Shown here: positions 8,793 through 17,757 of the stretch, piece by piece
Layout of the letters: each line of letters starts with the position of its first letter
Numbering within the stretch: the first letter of the stretch is position 1
Origin: Selenomonadaceae bacterium
GTDB lineage: Bacteria; Bacillota; Negativicutes; Selenomonadales; Selenomonadaceae
Length of the DNA stretch: 64,000 nt
Assembly: GCA_017475745.1 (NCBI GenBank)
Contig: JAFVEZ010000045.1
Coordinates: 1 to 64,000, forward strand
Direction: 5' to 3'
Notes under the pieces: model-generated
The model's database searches: none
Told to the model about the DNA's origin: nothing
What the model saw: the letters and a program-made list of their open reading frames with translations, nothing else
Made by a program: the position numbers and the translations under genes

Positions 8793-9062
8793 TTAACTTA
8801 ACATATCTTCAAGATTCACATCAAGTCCAAATTTTTTTAGGTCTTCACCATGAGCAATAAGTATATCCTTGATGATAACTAAAACCTCGTAATAACCAAA
8901 TTTGCGACCATTATAGAAAGCTCTTCTGTCTTTATCGTAACTATTCAGCTCTGTCTCTTTGATAGAATCATTCGCATTATAAATCACCCTAGCGATAATA
9001 TATCTAATGGCTTCAGGTGTTAATGGTTCTCTTTCATCGTCATCATACTCATCATTTATCAA
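8793..9062 (-). CDS. Small acidic protein of unknown function
   Basis: An 89-residue soluble protein with an acidic start ([16 protein letters not shown]) and a C-terminal helical part ([13 protein letters not shown]). I do not recognise a family. The TTG at 9062 was chosen because GAGGTG lies six bases upstream; an in-frame GTG at 9071 has no site. It sits 15 bases after plsC and 20 before queA and reads in the same direction, so it is probably translated as part of that operon. The codon use fits its neighbours. Confidence 0.65.
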   Translation of the reverse strand: MINDEYDDDEREPLTPEAIRYIIARVIYNANDSIKETELNSYDKDRRAFYNGRKFGYYEVLVIIKDILIAHGEDLKKFGLDVNLEDMLS

Positions 9063-9077
9063 TGTCAACACCTCATA

Positions 9078-9680
9078 TTAGTTGTTAGCTCTGTAGCTGT
9101 CTCGCAAGGCTTTTATTTCAGTCATAATTGATTGTGAGAATTCCGCCAGCGCTTCCTTGTCCTTGATACTGCCGGTAAAGTACATGGGCTTACCGTAAAC
9201 TACTCCAAGTTGTGGAAACATTTTCTCACCAAAGATTTTATTAGTTCCGATTATTGCTGCAGGAATGACAGGCGCTTTCGTCATTGCAGTGATAAGCCCG
9301 ACGCCTGCCTCAGCTTTACCAAGCTCACCAGTCTTGCTACGTGTACCTTCAGGAAAGATGCCGAGACATTGTCCATCTTTGAGGAGCTTGACGGCGTGTT
9401 TGATTGCAGTTTTATCAGCAGTGCCGCGCTTGACAGGAAATACGTGTAATGCCCTTATAGCAGCGGCAAATATAGGATTCTTGAAGAGTTCCTCTTTTGC
9501 CATGTAGCAAATCTCACGATTGAGGAAAGTACCGAGAAATGGCGGGTCCCAGTTACTCAAATGATTTGCCGCAATAATCACTCCGCCTTCCGCTGGTACA
9601 TTCTCAATGCCAACTACTCTTGCCCGAAAGACCACTCCAAATAAAAGGTGACAGACGAACTTCATTATCGAATAAAACAT
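9078..9680 (-). CDS. plsC: 1-acyl-sn-glycerol-3-phosphate acyltransferase
   Basis: PlsC makes phosphatidic acid from lysophosphatidic acid at the inner face of the membrane. The 200-residue protein has a hydrophobic N terminus, the catalytic NHLSNWD (NHx4D) near residue 40 and the substrate-binding FPEGTRS near residue 113, followed by AGVGLI and PAAIIGT. ATG 9680 has AAGGTG five bases before it. It follows cmk with a ten-base gap, a pairing (cmk-plsC) common in Firmicutes. Confidence 0.95.
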   Translation of the reverse strand: MFYSIMKFVCHLLFGVVFRARVVGIENVPAEGGVIIAANHLSNWDPPFLGTFLNREICYMAKEELFKNPIFAAAIRALHVFPVKRGTADKTAIKHAVKLLKDGQCLGIFPEGTRSKTGELGKAEAGVGLITAMTKAPVIPAAIIGTNKIFGEKMFPQLGVVYGKPMYFTGSIKDKEALAEFSQSIMTEIKALRDSYRANN

Positions 9681-9690
9681 CAATGCACCT

Positions 9691-10350
9691 TCAGTCAGAA
9701 CAGAGTTTTAAAATCTCATTCACAACTTCGTCAATGCTCATACCAGTAGTGTCGAGAAGAACAGCATCTTCGGCTTGCTTGAGTGGTGCGATCTCTCTTT
9801 CCATATCCTGCTTGTCGCGAGCTTGAATATCTCTTGCAACTTCATCAATATTGACATCTAAGCTTTTAGCCTTGAGTTCCTCACAGCGACGGCGGGCACG
9901 CTCTTCAACGGAAGCCGTTAAATAAATTTTAACGTTGGCATTCGGCAATACGTGAGTGCCTATATCGCGGCCGTCCATTATTACGCCACCGCGAGTCGCC
10001 ATCTTGCGCTGCAGCTCAGTCAACCTTTGACGAACAAAACCACTCTTTGCAACATCGGAGGCAGCCTTACTGACTTCCGGTGTGCGAATCTTGCCGGTGA
10101 CTTCCTCACCATCAGTAAAGACCTTTGTAATTCCGTCTTCATAGCGCAAGTCAATATCAATATCCTTAGCCACATCAACTATTAAGTCCTCATTTACGGG
10201 TTTATTCTGACTGATAACCTTGAGCGCAACCGCTCTGTACATCGCGCCGGTGTCAATATAAGTATAGCCGAGTTCATGAGCAACTAGCTTAGAAACGGTA
10301 CTTTTGCCGGCTCCCGCAGGACCGTCAATAGCAACAATCTTCTTATTCAT
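9691..10350 (-). CDS. cmk: Cytidylate kinase
   Basis: Cmk phosphorylates CMP and dCMP for nucleic acid and phospholipid synthesis; CTP is also used by the CDP-glycerol enzyme encoded at 20.7-23.0 kb. The 219-residue protein has the P-loop IDGPAGAGKST at residue 7, YIDTGAMYRAVAL near 31 and MDGRDIGTHVLPNA near 125 (CMP-binding region and Asp). Strong GGAG site before the ATG. Part of the ricT to queA run. Confidence 0.97.
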   Translation of the reverse strand: MNKKIVAIDGPAGAGKSTVSKLVAHELGYTYIDTGAMYRAVALKVISQNKPVNEDLIVDVAKDIDIDLRYEDGITKVFTDGEEVTGKIRTPEVSKAASDVAKSGFVRQRLTELQRKMATRGGVIMDGRDIGTHVLPNANVKIYLTASVEERARRRCEELKAKSLDVNIDEVARDIQARDKQDMEREIAPLKQAEDAVLLDTTGMSIDEVVNEILKLCSD

Positions 10351-10377
10351 AATATCAACTCCAAAAAGAATATTTTA

Positions 10378-11121
10378 TCAACACGAATTATAGATGGACA
10401 TTATCTCCTCTGAGTAGGTTCCGTCATCATTATGGGCAATTAACGGCGGCTCAATCTTTAGTGAACCTGCAGCGCCACCGACCATCGCTTCAATCAACAT
10501 CAAATTTGGTGGCTTTTGTGATTTAGGTTGAATTAATCGCAATCGCTTCATTTCAAACTGATGTCTATGAAGGGCGTCAACAATCTCACAGAGTCGCTCA
10601 GTGATGTGAATCATGCAGAATATTCCATGATACTTCAAGGCAAATCGTGCTGCCGTCACAACGTCCTCAAGCGTTGCGGTGAACTCATGCCGCGCTGTCG
10701 CGACACCTTTGATCTCATTGACTGCACCGCTGCCGATTGCCCGATATGGCGGATTAGCAAGCACCAAGTCAAAGCTCTCAACCTTAAAGTAGTCGCGAAT
10801 TTTACGGTAGTCACCTTCAACGACAGAGATTTTATCGCCTAAATCGTTAAGCTCAACATTTCGCTTTGCAATCTCTGCCATTGTTGAGTTTAATTCAATA
10901 GCATTAATATGAGTAACCTCATCGGCAATGAGTAGAGGAATAACGCCTGTGCCTGTACCTAGGTCGAGTACTTTATATTTGCGTTTGAATTTTGGAAAAT
11001 GAGCAAGCAATACAGAATCCATAGAGAAGCAGAACTCATTGGCATTTTGTATAATTTTACGACCACTTCTCATTAAATCGTCGATCCTCAGTGAATCTCC
11101 ATTTAACTTCAAATCAATCAT
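10378..11121 (-). CDS. tRNA1(Val) adenine(37)-N6-methyltransferase-like protein (YabB/TrmN6 family)
   Basis: A 247-residue class I SAM methyltransferase. Motif I is DLGTGTGVIPLL near residue 55 and the amino-methylating motif is ANPPY near residue 120. In Firmicutes this gene follows ricT, as it does here; the E. coli relative TrmN6 methylates A37 of tRNA-Val. The ATG at 11121 overlaps the ricT stop by eight bases, which suggests translational coupling; a longer start at 11160 would overlap ricT by 47 bases and was rejected. Substrate is inferred from the family. Confidence 0.85.
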   Translation of the reverse strand: MIDLKLNGDSLRIDDLMRSGRKIIQNANEFCFSMDSVLLAHFPKFKRKYKVLDLGTGTGVIPLLIADEVTHINAIELNSTMAEIAKRNVELNDLGDKISVVEGDYRKIRDYFKVESFDLVLANPPYRAIGSGAVNEIKGVATARHEFTATLEDVVTAARFALKYHGIFCMIHITERLCEIVDALHRHQFEMKRLRLIQPKSQKPPNLMLIEAMVGGAAGSLKIEPPLIAHNDDGTYSEEIMSIYNSC

Positions 11122-12343
11122 GTCGAGGACGAGACCTCTTGTTGTGTTGATAATCGTCATTGCGGCGATCGCGTTTTACATATCTTCTATTGTCTCTATT
11201 GTCTCGATTATCTCTTTCACGATTATCATTGTAAGAGCGACTATCGCGATTGTCACGTCTACTGCGATTTTCATTATAGTCATTGGCATTTCTGTTGTCT
11301 CGATACTGACCGTCATTTCTATTTTGTGAACCGTAAGCCGCTCTGTTTTGTGATTGATAATTTGTTTTAAACTGATGTGAGTAATTTGATCTATTTTGAG
11401 GTCTTCTGTTCCTGTGAGATAAATCTTCACTCTTGATTTCCTTACTCGGCGTGGATTTATCTTCAGCTTCACTGTCAATATTATCTTCCTCACCGACCGT
11501 AGCAACTATAGTCTTGCCTTCCTCATCGGATTGCTCCGCTTCAAATATATTATCCCAAGGTGCTATCACTGTCTTAGAGTTGTCCAATATAATCGTTGCT
11601 GTACGGCGCTGACGATTGATAGATATGATCTTTCCTTCACCCTCATCTACAACAACACGTGAACTCAGTTTAGGCTCTTTGACGATATTAGGCTCACGCC
11701 AGCACTGCTCACAATAGTAGTCGTTTTCATACTTGAGACAACACATCAATCTTCCACATATGCCTGAGATTTTGGCAGGATTAAGCGACAGATTTTGCTC
11801 TTTTGCCATGCGAATGGAAACAGGAATAAAATCACCAAGAAATGAAGCGCAGCACAGTGGTCTACCGCAGCAGCCAATACCACCCAACAATTTAGCCTCA
11901 TCTCTGACTCCAACTTGTCTGAGTTCAATTCGAGTGCGAAATACAGATGCCAAATCCTTGACAAGCTCACGAAAATCAACTCGACCTTCAGCTGTGAACG
12001 AGAAGATGATTTTATTCATATCGAACATATATTCCACACTGATTAAATTCATTGGAAGACTGTGTTCTGCAATTTTATTCTGACATATTTTAAAAGCTTC
12101 TTTTTCACTTTCATGGTTGGTTTTGATTTGCTCCAAGTCTTGCTGGTTTGCCTTACGCCGTATGGATTCTATCTTGAGTTTGTCATCGGCAATCTCACGC
12201 GGCGATATAACTACATGACCGCACTCCAATCCTCTCTGCGTCTCGACAATAACAAATTCGCCCTTTTCTATCTCAATTTGTCCTGGGTTATAATAATATA
12301 CCCTTCCTGCTTTTTTAAATCGTACTCCTATGACCTTTTGCAC
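11114..12343 (-). CDS. ricT: PSP1 domain protein RicT (YaaT) with long Arg/Asn/Asp-rich tail
   Basis: RicT with its partners forms an iron-sulfur complex that assists RNase Y in B. subtilis. The 409-residue protein has a PSP1 domain over about residues 1-270, with the conserved cysteine groups GCCGRPLCC and CGRLMCC (near 150 and 190) and a further C-x2-C. From about residue 300 to the end comes a low-complexity tail rich in N, R, D and Y with repeated DNR units, likely disordered and basic. GTG at 12343 was chosen for its AAGGTG site. Upstream is recF rather than the usual holB. Confidence 0.92.
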   Translation of the reverse strand: MQKVIGVRFKKAGRVYYYNPGQIEIEKGEFVIVETQRGLECGHVVISPREIADDKLKIESIRRKANQQDLEQIKTNHESEKEAFKICQNKIAEHSLPMNLISVEYMFDMNKIIFSFTAEGRVDFRELVKDLASVFRTRIELRQVGVRDEAKLLGGIGCCGRPLCCASFLGDFIPVSIRMAKEQNLSLNPAKISGICGRLMCCLKYENDYYCEQCWREPNIVKEPKLSSRVVVDEGEGKIISINRQRRTATIILDNSKTVIAPWDNIFEAEQSDEEGKTIVATVGEEDNIDSEAEDKSTPSKEIKSEDLSHRNRRPQNRSNYSHQFKTNYQSQNRAAYGSQNRNDGQYRDNRNANDYNENRSRRDNRDSRSYNDNRERDNRDNRDNRRYVKRDRRNDDYQHNKRSRPRHD

Positions 12344-12446
12344 ATCATTCACCTTTACTGTTAATTTTTGAGACTTTGTTTGAATCTCTTGATATACTTA
12401 CAAACTCACTAAAATCAATTCTCATACTTCTTGCCAGTTTGGCGAT
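12344..12446. other. recF/ricT gap: proposed left inversion end
   Basis: A gap of about 100 bases, AT-rich, without a gene. It joins recF to ricT, genes that are normally in different operons. CTCATACTT at 12421-12429 is the inverted copy of AAGTATGAG at 28142-28150, at the other proposed end. No clear terminator or promoter was seen. Confidence 0.6.
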
Positions 12447-13574
12447 TTATATTCCAGAAGCATTACGCTGTAATTTGATGATGCCGGATTTAACGTTGAA
12501 AAATTCAGCATTGGATTCTGCAGGAAAGTAAGCAGAATCAGTGGCAGTTATAAACGTTTGTATCTTTTGAAGGTTGAGGAACTCCAAGAGTTGTATTCGT
12601 CGTTTCACATCGAGTTCAGACATCACATCGTCAAGCAGGAGAATCGGATAATCACCGACTTCTTCTTTCAGAAATTCCAATTCTGAAAGCTTTAGAGCTA
12701 AAACCGCCGTCCGCTGCTGTCCTTGAGAGCCGAACGAGCGGAGATCACGATCATTAATCAAGAATCTTATATCATCAAGATGTGGCCCAAATGAAGTAGA
12801 ACCACGAATGACATCAACATTTTGATTGACCGATAACTTCTTGATATACCAAGTGACAAGCTCAGATGGTAAAGTTTGATTGTCGTCAACACCGTGAATC
12901 TCGTACAAGATTTTGATATTTTCAAGTTGTGTAGAGATTTTCTGTTGAAGAGTATTGGCAAGACGACTAATCTTTCCAACAGCTTCCAATCGCTTTGTGA
13001 TAATCTTAACGGCTGTATCAGCAAGTTGTTCATTCCAAAGTGCAAGAGAATCGGACTTTGCTTGTCCGTCTTTAATCATTTTAAGAAGAGAATTGCGTTG
13101 TGTTAGAATCTTGTTGTATTTCAGAAGATCGGCGAAGTAAGTAGGAGAAGCTTGAGAAATCTCTGCATCTAAAAACTTTCGTCTATTTGCAGGTGAGCCT
13201 TTTATTAGAAACAAATCTTCTGGAGCAAATAGAACTGTATTGAAGCGTCCAATGAGCTGTTTAATTCTGATTGGGTGATCGTTGAGAATAATTCTACGAG
13301 GTTTATCGGTTGTAATCTCAAAAGCGATGCTCTGTTCAACGCCAAGTTTTTGAAATGAAAGATTAATAATCGCCTGAGTCTGCTCCCAGCGGATTAAATC
13401 AGTCTCTTTCTGAACTCGCTGAGAGCGACCAAGCGAAGCAAAATGAACAGCCTCAAGTAAATTCGTCTTACCTTGAGCATTGTCACCGAGAAAAACATTT
13501 ATAACATTTTTAGGGTCAAGATTAAGCTCGTTGAAGTTTCTAAAATCTTTGAGCCGGATTTTAAGAACTTGCAA
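12447..13574 (-). CDS. recF: DNA replication and repair protein RecF
   Basis: RecF is an SMC-like ATPase that helps load RecA at gaps. The 375-residue protein has FLGDNAQGKTNLLEA near residue 30 (Walker A), the ABC-type signature FGSQGQQRT near residue 283 and LLLDDVMSELD near 320 (Walker B). The TTG start has GAAGGGAAG six bases upstream. It follows dnaN by 18 bases as usual, but the usual downstream gene dciA is at 28.3 kb. Confidence 0.97.
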   Translation of the reverse strand: MQVLKIRLKDFRNFNELNLDPKNVINVFLGDNAQGKTNLLEAVHFASLGRSQRVQKETDLIRWEQTQAIINLSFQKLGVEQSIAFEITTDKPRRIILNDHPIRIKQLIGRFNTVLFAPEDLFLIKGSPANRRKFLDAEISQASPTYFADLLKYNKILTQRNSLLKMIKDGQAKSDSLALWNEQLADTAVKIITKRLEAVGKISRLANTLQQKISTQLENIKILYEIHGVDDNQTLPSELVTWYIKKLSVNQNVDVIRGSTSFGPHLDDIRFLINDRDLRSFGSQGQQRTAVLALKLSELEFLKEEVGDYPILLLDDVMSELDVKRRIQLLEFLNLQKIQTFITATDSAYFPAESNAEFFNVKSGIIKLQRNASGI

Positions 13575-13592
13575 ATAAATCTTCCCTTCTGG

Positions 13593-14705
13593 TTAATTTG
13601 TTCTTACTGGAGTGACCACATAAATAAAGTTGTCTCTGTCTTTCTCGCGAATGTCCACAGGACTCAATGGTTTATTGAGTTTAATGACACATTCCTCGGA
13701 ATCAATAACTTTAAGAACATCAACTATATACTTGACATTAAATGAAATATCAATATCAGCACCCTCAATCTTCGCACTGATCTGCTCCTCTGCTCTACCA
13801 ACCTCAGGACTATCAGAGGAGATATTGATACCCTCTTGCGTAAATATGAAGCGAATAGTATTGTACTCAGTCTCTTTTGAAATGAGCGCAACACGATCAA
13901 CAGCTTCCATCATCTCAGCTACCTTGACAGTTGCAATCGTCTCGGCAGTTTGTGGAATAACCTTATCATAGGGCGGGAACTGACCATCAATAAGTCTGGA
14001 AGTCATAAATATATTATCAAAAGTAAAACTGATATTTTTACGTGAACAATCAATAGTGACTGAATTGGATGGATCAGAATAATCAATCATTCTGAAGAGT
14101 TCCCACAGAGTCTTTGAAGGAACGACAAAAGTCAAGTTCTCAAGTTCTGCATCAAAAGTATCTTTCATGATGGCAAGTCGATGAGTATTTGTAGCAATCA
14201 TTGAAACGGAATTACCCGCCAATTCCAAACAGCAACCGGTGAAGATAGGTCTGACTTCCTCATTGGCGCAGGCATAGGCTGTCTTGCGAATGAGATTTTT
14301 CAAAGTCGCTGCCCTTAACGAGAAGGTTGAGAACGTTTCCGGCGATTTAACTTTTGGGAAGTCCTCTGAAGACATGCTGAGAAGTTTGAAGTTTGCAGTA
14401 TCAGATTTAATATTGGCGATATGCTGACTTTCATCATGTGAAATATTGACAGTCTCACCGGAAAGCTTGCGGACAACCTCTTGGAGATATTTACCAGTGA
14501 CGACTATCTCGCCAGGATCTTCAGTGTTGACGGGAATTTTAGTTATAATACCCATCTCAAAGTTGTTGGCTTGAAGTTCAAGGGTACTACCCTCTGCCTT
14601 CATGTAAATACCGGAGAGTATCGGCATCTGTGGTTTAGACGATACAGCCTTTGAAACGACATTAAAAGCTTCTACTAAATCTTTTCTTGAGCAAGTAAAA
14701 TTCAT
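13593..14705 (-). CDS. dnaN: DNA polymerase III sliding clamp (beta subunit)
   Basis: DnaN is the ring-shaped processivity clamp. The 370-residue length and three similar clamp domains are normal: MNFTCSRKDLVEAFNVVSKAV-type start, TGKYLQEVVRKL near 67, IFTGCCLEL near 152, ATNTHRLA near 170 and the C-terminal YVVTPVR. A strong AGGAGG site precedes the ATG. dnaA is not in the window; only 27 bases separate dnaN from the stop of a secreted tannase gene upstream, leaving little room for its own promoter outside that gene. Confidence 0.98.
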   Translation of the reverse strand: MNFTCSRKDLVEAFNVVSKAVSSKPQMPILSGIYMKAEGSTLELQANNFEMGIITKIPVNTEDPGEIVVTGKYLQEVVRKLSGETVNISHDESQHIANIKSDTANFKLLSMSSEDFPKVKSPETFSTFSLRAATLKNLIRKTAYACANEEVRPIFTGCCLELAGNSVSMIATNTHRLAIMKDTFDAELENLTFVVPSKTLWELFRMIDYSDPSNSVTIDCSRKNISFTFDNIFMTSRLIDGQFPPYDKVIPQTAETIATVKVAEMMEAVDRVALISKETEYNTIRFIFTQEGINISSDSPEVGRAEEQISAKIEGADIDISFNVKYIVDVLKVIDSEECVIKLNKPLSPVDIREKDRDNFIYVVTPVRTN

Positions 14706-14732
14706 TAAAATCCTCCTAATATATCATCATTA

Positions 14733-16364
14733 TTATTTATCGCGTGGGTCTGCTTTGCAGATTTTATCAGTCCAGTCGAAAAGCTCTTCAAGATCATAAT
14801 CACCGGCATGACCACGAGCCCACGGTGAGAAGAAGTCAACCTCTACACCGCTATTCTCCAACTTCAGTGCAAGGATTGCCTGGATTGCCAGTGAGGTATC
14901 CCTATCTTCAGCACCATGACGTATTCTGAAATGTGCTGCTGTCTGGACATTACCGCCTATGAAGTTCATTGGATTCATTAATTTAATAATCTCGGTGTCA
15001 GCGATTGAGCCTTCTTTGAGTTCATGAGCTTTTGCTGTCTGCGTGAAGTGCTGCGGAGTATTATCCTCTTTGGCAAACTCATCATTCTCTCCAGAACTCA
15101 AATCTAACTTGTCAAATGCTGGTGCTGCCTTCAATCTCGTAACAGCAACTGCATATTTGTCAAAATCAACGTCAACGACACTGCCATTTTGAATAGTCAC
15201 CCAATTTACATTTGATAGGTCAACACCGTTATCAAGTGCCGATTGTGCGGACTCCATGTACTTACTCTTTATGTATTCTTTAAAGGTTCCATTTCCTTTA
15301 TCATCGAGATCAAGGACATTACCAGTCTTGTCACGCAGATCAAGACTATTGACATACCTTGGAAACTCCGATTTTAAGATATTTGATATGGCGATTTCCT
15401 TTTCTGTCATGGTAGATGCCTTAGCAGCTTCTAATGGTGCATTATCTGGACGTACTTTACCTTTAGCTGGAACTTTCTTATTAATTTTATTTTTTAATCC
15501 TTCAGGCATTTGAGATGGCATCATCATTTGTTTGCCTTGATAATATTCTGTAACACCGTTAAAGATCCACTCATAGGCCATATCGGCATGGTCGAGGTTA
15601 GTGATCGGGCAGTAGTCACTTGAAGCAAAGATATCATCATTCTCGTTAGCTGCACCGATTTCATTGAGGTATGGAAGATACTCTTCAGCATTGCCGGTGA
15701 CACCGAGGAGCGCCGATAACGCGCCGCCTGCACTCGTTCCATTAGATATAATCTTCTCCGTATCGCCAGCAGGCAAATTATCGCGATTGAATCGCAAATA
15801 TCTAACTGCTGCCTTATAGTCGACTATGAGTGCAGGAGCCTTGCCAACATAGACGTTGTTCGTAACGGTCGTACGCCCGCGAATAGCCGGACATGCAACC
15901 ACATAACCTCTCGACAGAGCATAGAGGACTGCATTGGCACCGCCGCCTGACATTTTATCATTCTCAACGGGTGTAAGAGCCTTGCCAGGCATATAGCCGC
16001 CGACACCATTAGGCATGAATATCGGAGCAGTCTTGGCAGTATAGCCGTTGATTGTCTTGCCATCAAGATAGTCCTTTGGTATGTAAATATTCATTGATTG
16101 ATACTCAACACTTTTGGGCTTACTGACATAGACTATGTTCTCATAAGCGAAATACTTAACCTTTTGACCGTTGCAGTTCTTAGAATACTCTTTTCCAAGA
16201 GATTTGTCAAATGTCAAGTCATAATTGTTCGTTTGAATGATTGGTGTCTTTGTAATGACTTCTGCATGAGCAAGTGGTAACGTCGAATTGTAGATCGTTG
16301 GCATCATAGTCAACACTCCTGCACTCAATGTTGCAATCAAAATACGCTTAATGTTCCTATTCAT
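14733..16364 (-). CDS. Secreted subtype B tannase / esterase
   Basis: A 543-residue alpha/beta-hydrolase resembling subtype B tannases, which split gallic acid esters of plant tannins. An N-terminal signal peptide is visible (basic NRNIKR, hydrophobic core, ALA-type site LAHAEV near residue 33). Marks: the nucleophile segment NGTSAGGALSALLG, SDYCPITNLDHADMAYEW about 35 residues later, and the C-terminal HGAEDRDTS and WARGHAGDYD segments, which would supply Asp and His. ATG 16364 has GGGAG upstream; a longer start at 16388 does not. The export route suggests a periplasmic or surface enzyme. A related feruloyl-type esterase activity cannot be excluded. Confidence 0.82.
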   Translation of the reverse strand: MNRNIKRILIATLSAGVLTMMPTIYNSTLPLAHAEVITKTPIIQTNNYDLTFDKSLGKEYSKNCNGQKVKYFAYENIVYVSKPKSVEYQSMNIYIPKDYLDGKTINGYTAKTAPIFMPNGVGGYMPGKALTPVENDKMSGGGANAVLYALSRGYVVACPAIRGRTTVTNNVYVGKAPALIVDYKAAVRYLRFNRDNLPAGDTEKIISNGTSAGGALSALLGVTGNAEEYLPYLNEIGAANENDDIFASSDYCPITNLDHADMAYEWIFNGVTEYYQGKQMMMPSQMPEGLKNKINKKVPAKGKVRPDNAPLEAAKASTMTEKEIAISNILKSEFPRYVNSLDLRDKTGNVLDLDDKGNGTFKEYIKSKYMESAQSALDNGVDLSNVNWVTIQNGSVVDVDFDKYAVAVTRLKAAPAFDKLDLSSGENDEFAKEDNTPQHFTQTAKAHELKEGSIADTEIIKLMNPMNFIGGNVQTAAHFRIRHGAEDRDTSLAIQAILALKLENSGVEVDFFSPWARGHAGDYDLEELFDWTDKICKADPRDK

Positions 16365-16478
16365 TTTTGCATCTCCCATATAACACATAAAGTTATTCTA
16401 TCAATAAGGTTAGTGTCCTTTATTTGAACAATTTTGTCAAGAGTTTTTTGATATTTGAGTAAGGCATTTTCAAAATTG

Positions 16479-16507
16479 TTGACATAAATATTTTATCGAA
16501 TTATAAT
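16479..16507 (+). promoter_or_regulatory. Consensus sigma-70 promoter ahead of the AICAR formyltransferase gene
   Basis: TTGACA (16479-16484), a 17-base spacer and TATAAT (16502-16507) match the consensus exactly. It lies about 30 bases before the TTG start of the downstream gene, within the 171-base divergent gap to the tannase gene. The rest of the gap is AT-rich and holds no cluster of DnaA-box-like 9-mers. Confidence 0.85.
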
Positions 16508-16535
16508 AAATACGATATGTAGTGAGGTGATTCTC

Positions 16536-17708
16536 TTGAAGGAATTGGAATTAAAATATGGTTGCAATCCAAATCAGCAGCCGTCAAAAGTTTTCGTTAA
16601 TGAAGGTGAACTTCCTTTTGAAGTTCTCAACGGCAGACCCGGTTATATTAATTTACTTGATGCACTCAACTCTTGGCAGCTCGTCCGCGAAATGAAAGAA
16701 GCAACGGGTCTTGCTTCCGCTGCGTCGTTTAAGCATGTTAGTCCTGCAGGTGCAGCGGTTGGCCTGCCATTAGATGATATATTGAAGAAAGTCTACTTTG
16801 TTAATAGTGATGATTTGTCACCTATTGCGGCGGCCTACATCAGAGCACGCGGCGCAGATAGAATGTCAAGTTACGGTGATTTTGCAGCATTGTCTGACGA
16901 ATGTGATGCGGCTACAGCTAAATATCTAAAAAGTGAAGTCAGCGACGGTGTCATTGCTCCTTCGTATTCTGCTGAAGCTCTGGAGATTTTGAAGTCTAAA
17001 CGCAAAGGCTCATATCTGATCCTCAAAATGAATCCTGACTACAATCCGCCCGTGCTTGAGCGTAAGGAAGTATTTGGTGTGACATTTGAGCAGAAGCGCA
17101 ATGATATTAAAATAACTTCTGAGCTGTTGACTGATATACCGACAGTCAATAAAGACATTCCAGATACAGCAAAACGTGATCTTCTGATTGCCTTGATAAC
17201 TTTAAAATATACCCAATCAAATTCTGTATGCTATGTCAAGGACGGTCAAGCCATCGGCATTGGCGCCGGTCAACAGTCAAGAGTTCACTGCACTCGTCTG
17301 GCAGGAAATAAGGCTGATAATTGGTGGTTGCGCCAAAGTCCGCAGGTTTTAAATTTGCCGTTTGTTGATAATATCAAGCGTCCAGATCGTGATAATGCAA
17401 TAGATGTCTATATTGGCAATGAGAGTAGCGATCTTCTCGATACTGATGATTGGAAACGAGTATTCAAGACCAAGCCTGAGAAGTTTACTGATGATGCTAA
17501 ACGTGAATGGATTGCCAAACTTGATGGTGTTGCTCTTGGATCAGATGCCTTCTTCCCATTTGGTGATAACATTGAACGTGCTCATAAATCCGGTGTTAAA
17601 TATGTTGCACAGAGCAGCGGTTCTATTCGTGACGATAATGTCATTGAGACCTGTGACAAATACGGAATCGCAATGGCAATGACTCATATCCGCCTGTTCC
17701 ATCATTAA
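16536..17708 (+). CDS. Stand-alone AICAR formyltransferase (PurH C-domain type)
   Basis: A 390-residue protein with only the AICAR transformylase half of PurH, which adds the formyl group in the next-to-last step of IMP synthesis. Marks: LKYGCNPNQ at the start, FKHVSPAGAAVGLPL near 65, SPIAAAYIRARGADRMSSYGDFAALS near 93, KYTQSNSV near 230, IGIGAGQQSRVHCTRLAG near 246, DAFFPFGDN near 340 and AQSSGSIRDDNV. The IMP cyclohydrolase domain is absent, as in a known group of Firmicute enzymes, so another gene must supply cyclohydrolase. TTG 16536 fits GAGGTG six bases upstream and the family length; a GTG at 16527 was rejected. Confidence 0.93.
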   Translation: MKELELKYGCNPNQQPSKVFVNEGELPFEVLNGRPGYINLLDALNSWQLVREMKEATGLASAASFKHVSPAGAAVGLPLDDILKKVYFVNSDDLSPIAAAYIRARGADRMSSYGDFAALSDECDAATAKYLKSEVSDGVIAPSYSAEALEILKSKRKGSYLILKMNPDYNPPVLERKEVFGVTFEQKRNDIKITSELLTDIPTVNKDIPDTAKRDLLIALITLKYTQSNSVCYVKDGQAIGIGAGQQSRVHCTRLAGNKADNWWLRQSPQVLNLPFVDNIKRPDRDNAIDVYIGNESSDLLDTDDWKRVFKTKPEKFTDDAKREWIAKLDGVALGSDAFFPFGDNIERAHKSGVKYVAQSSGSIRDDNVIETCDKYGIAMAMTHIRLFHH

Positions 17709-17757
17709 TTTACAATCTTTAAAGCAATAATATTTATTTTAATGGAAGTGTCGCTAA

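Noticed and set aside
11170-11430. CRISPR-like or tandem DNA repeat in the region coding the ricT tail
   Set aside because: The repetition is at amino acid level (DNR units) with variable codons, without regular spacing or spacers.
16365-16535. Possible replication origin where gene direction flips
   Set aside because: Genes point away from this gap on both sides, but it is only 171 bases long, no cluster of DnaA boxes was seen and dnaA is not nearby. The gap is explained by divergent promoters.
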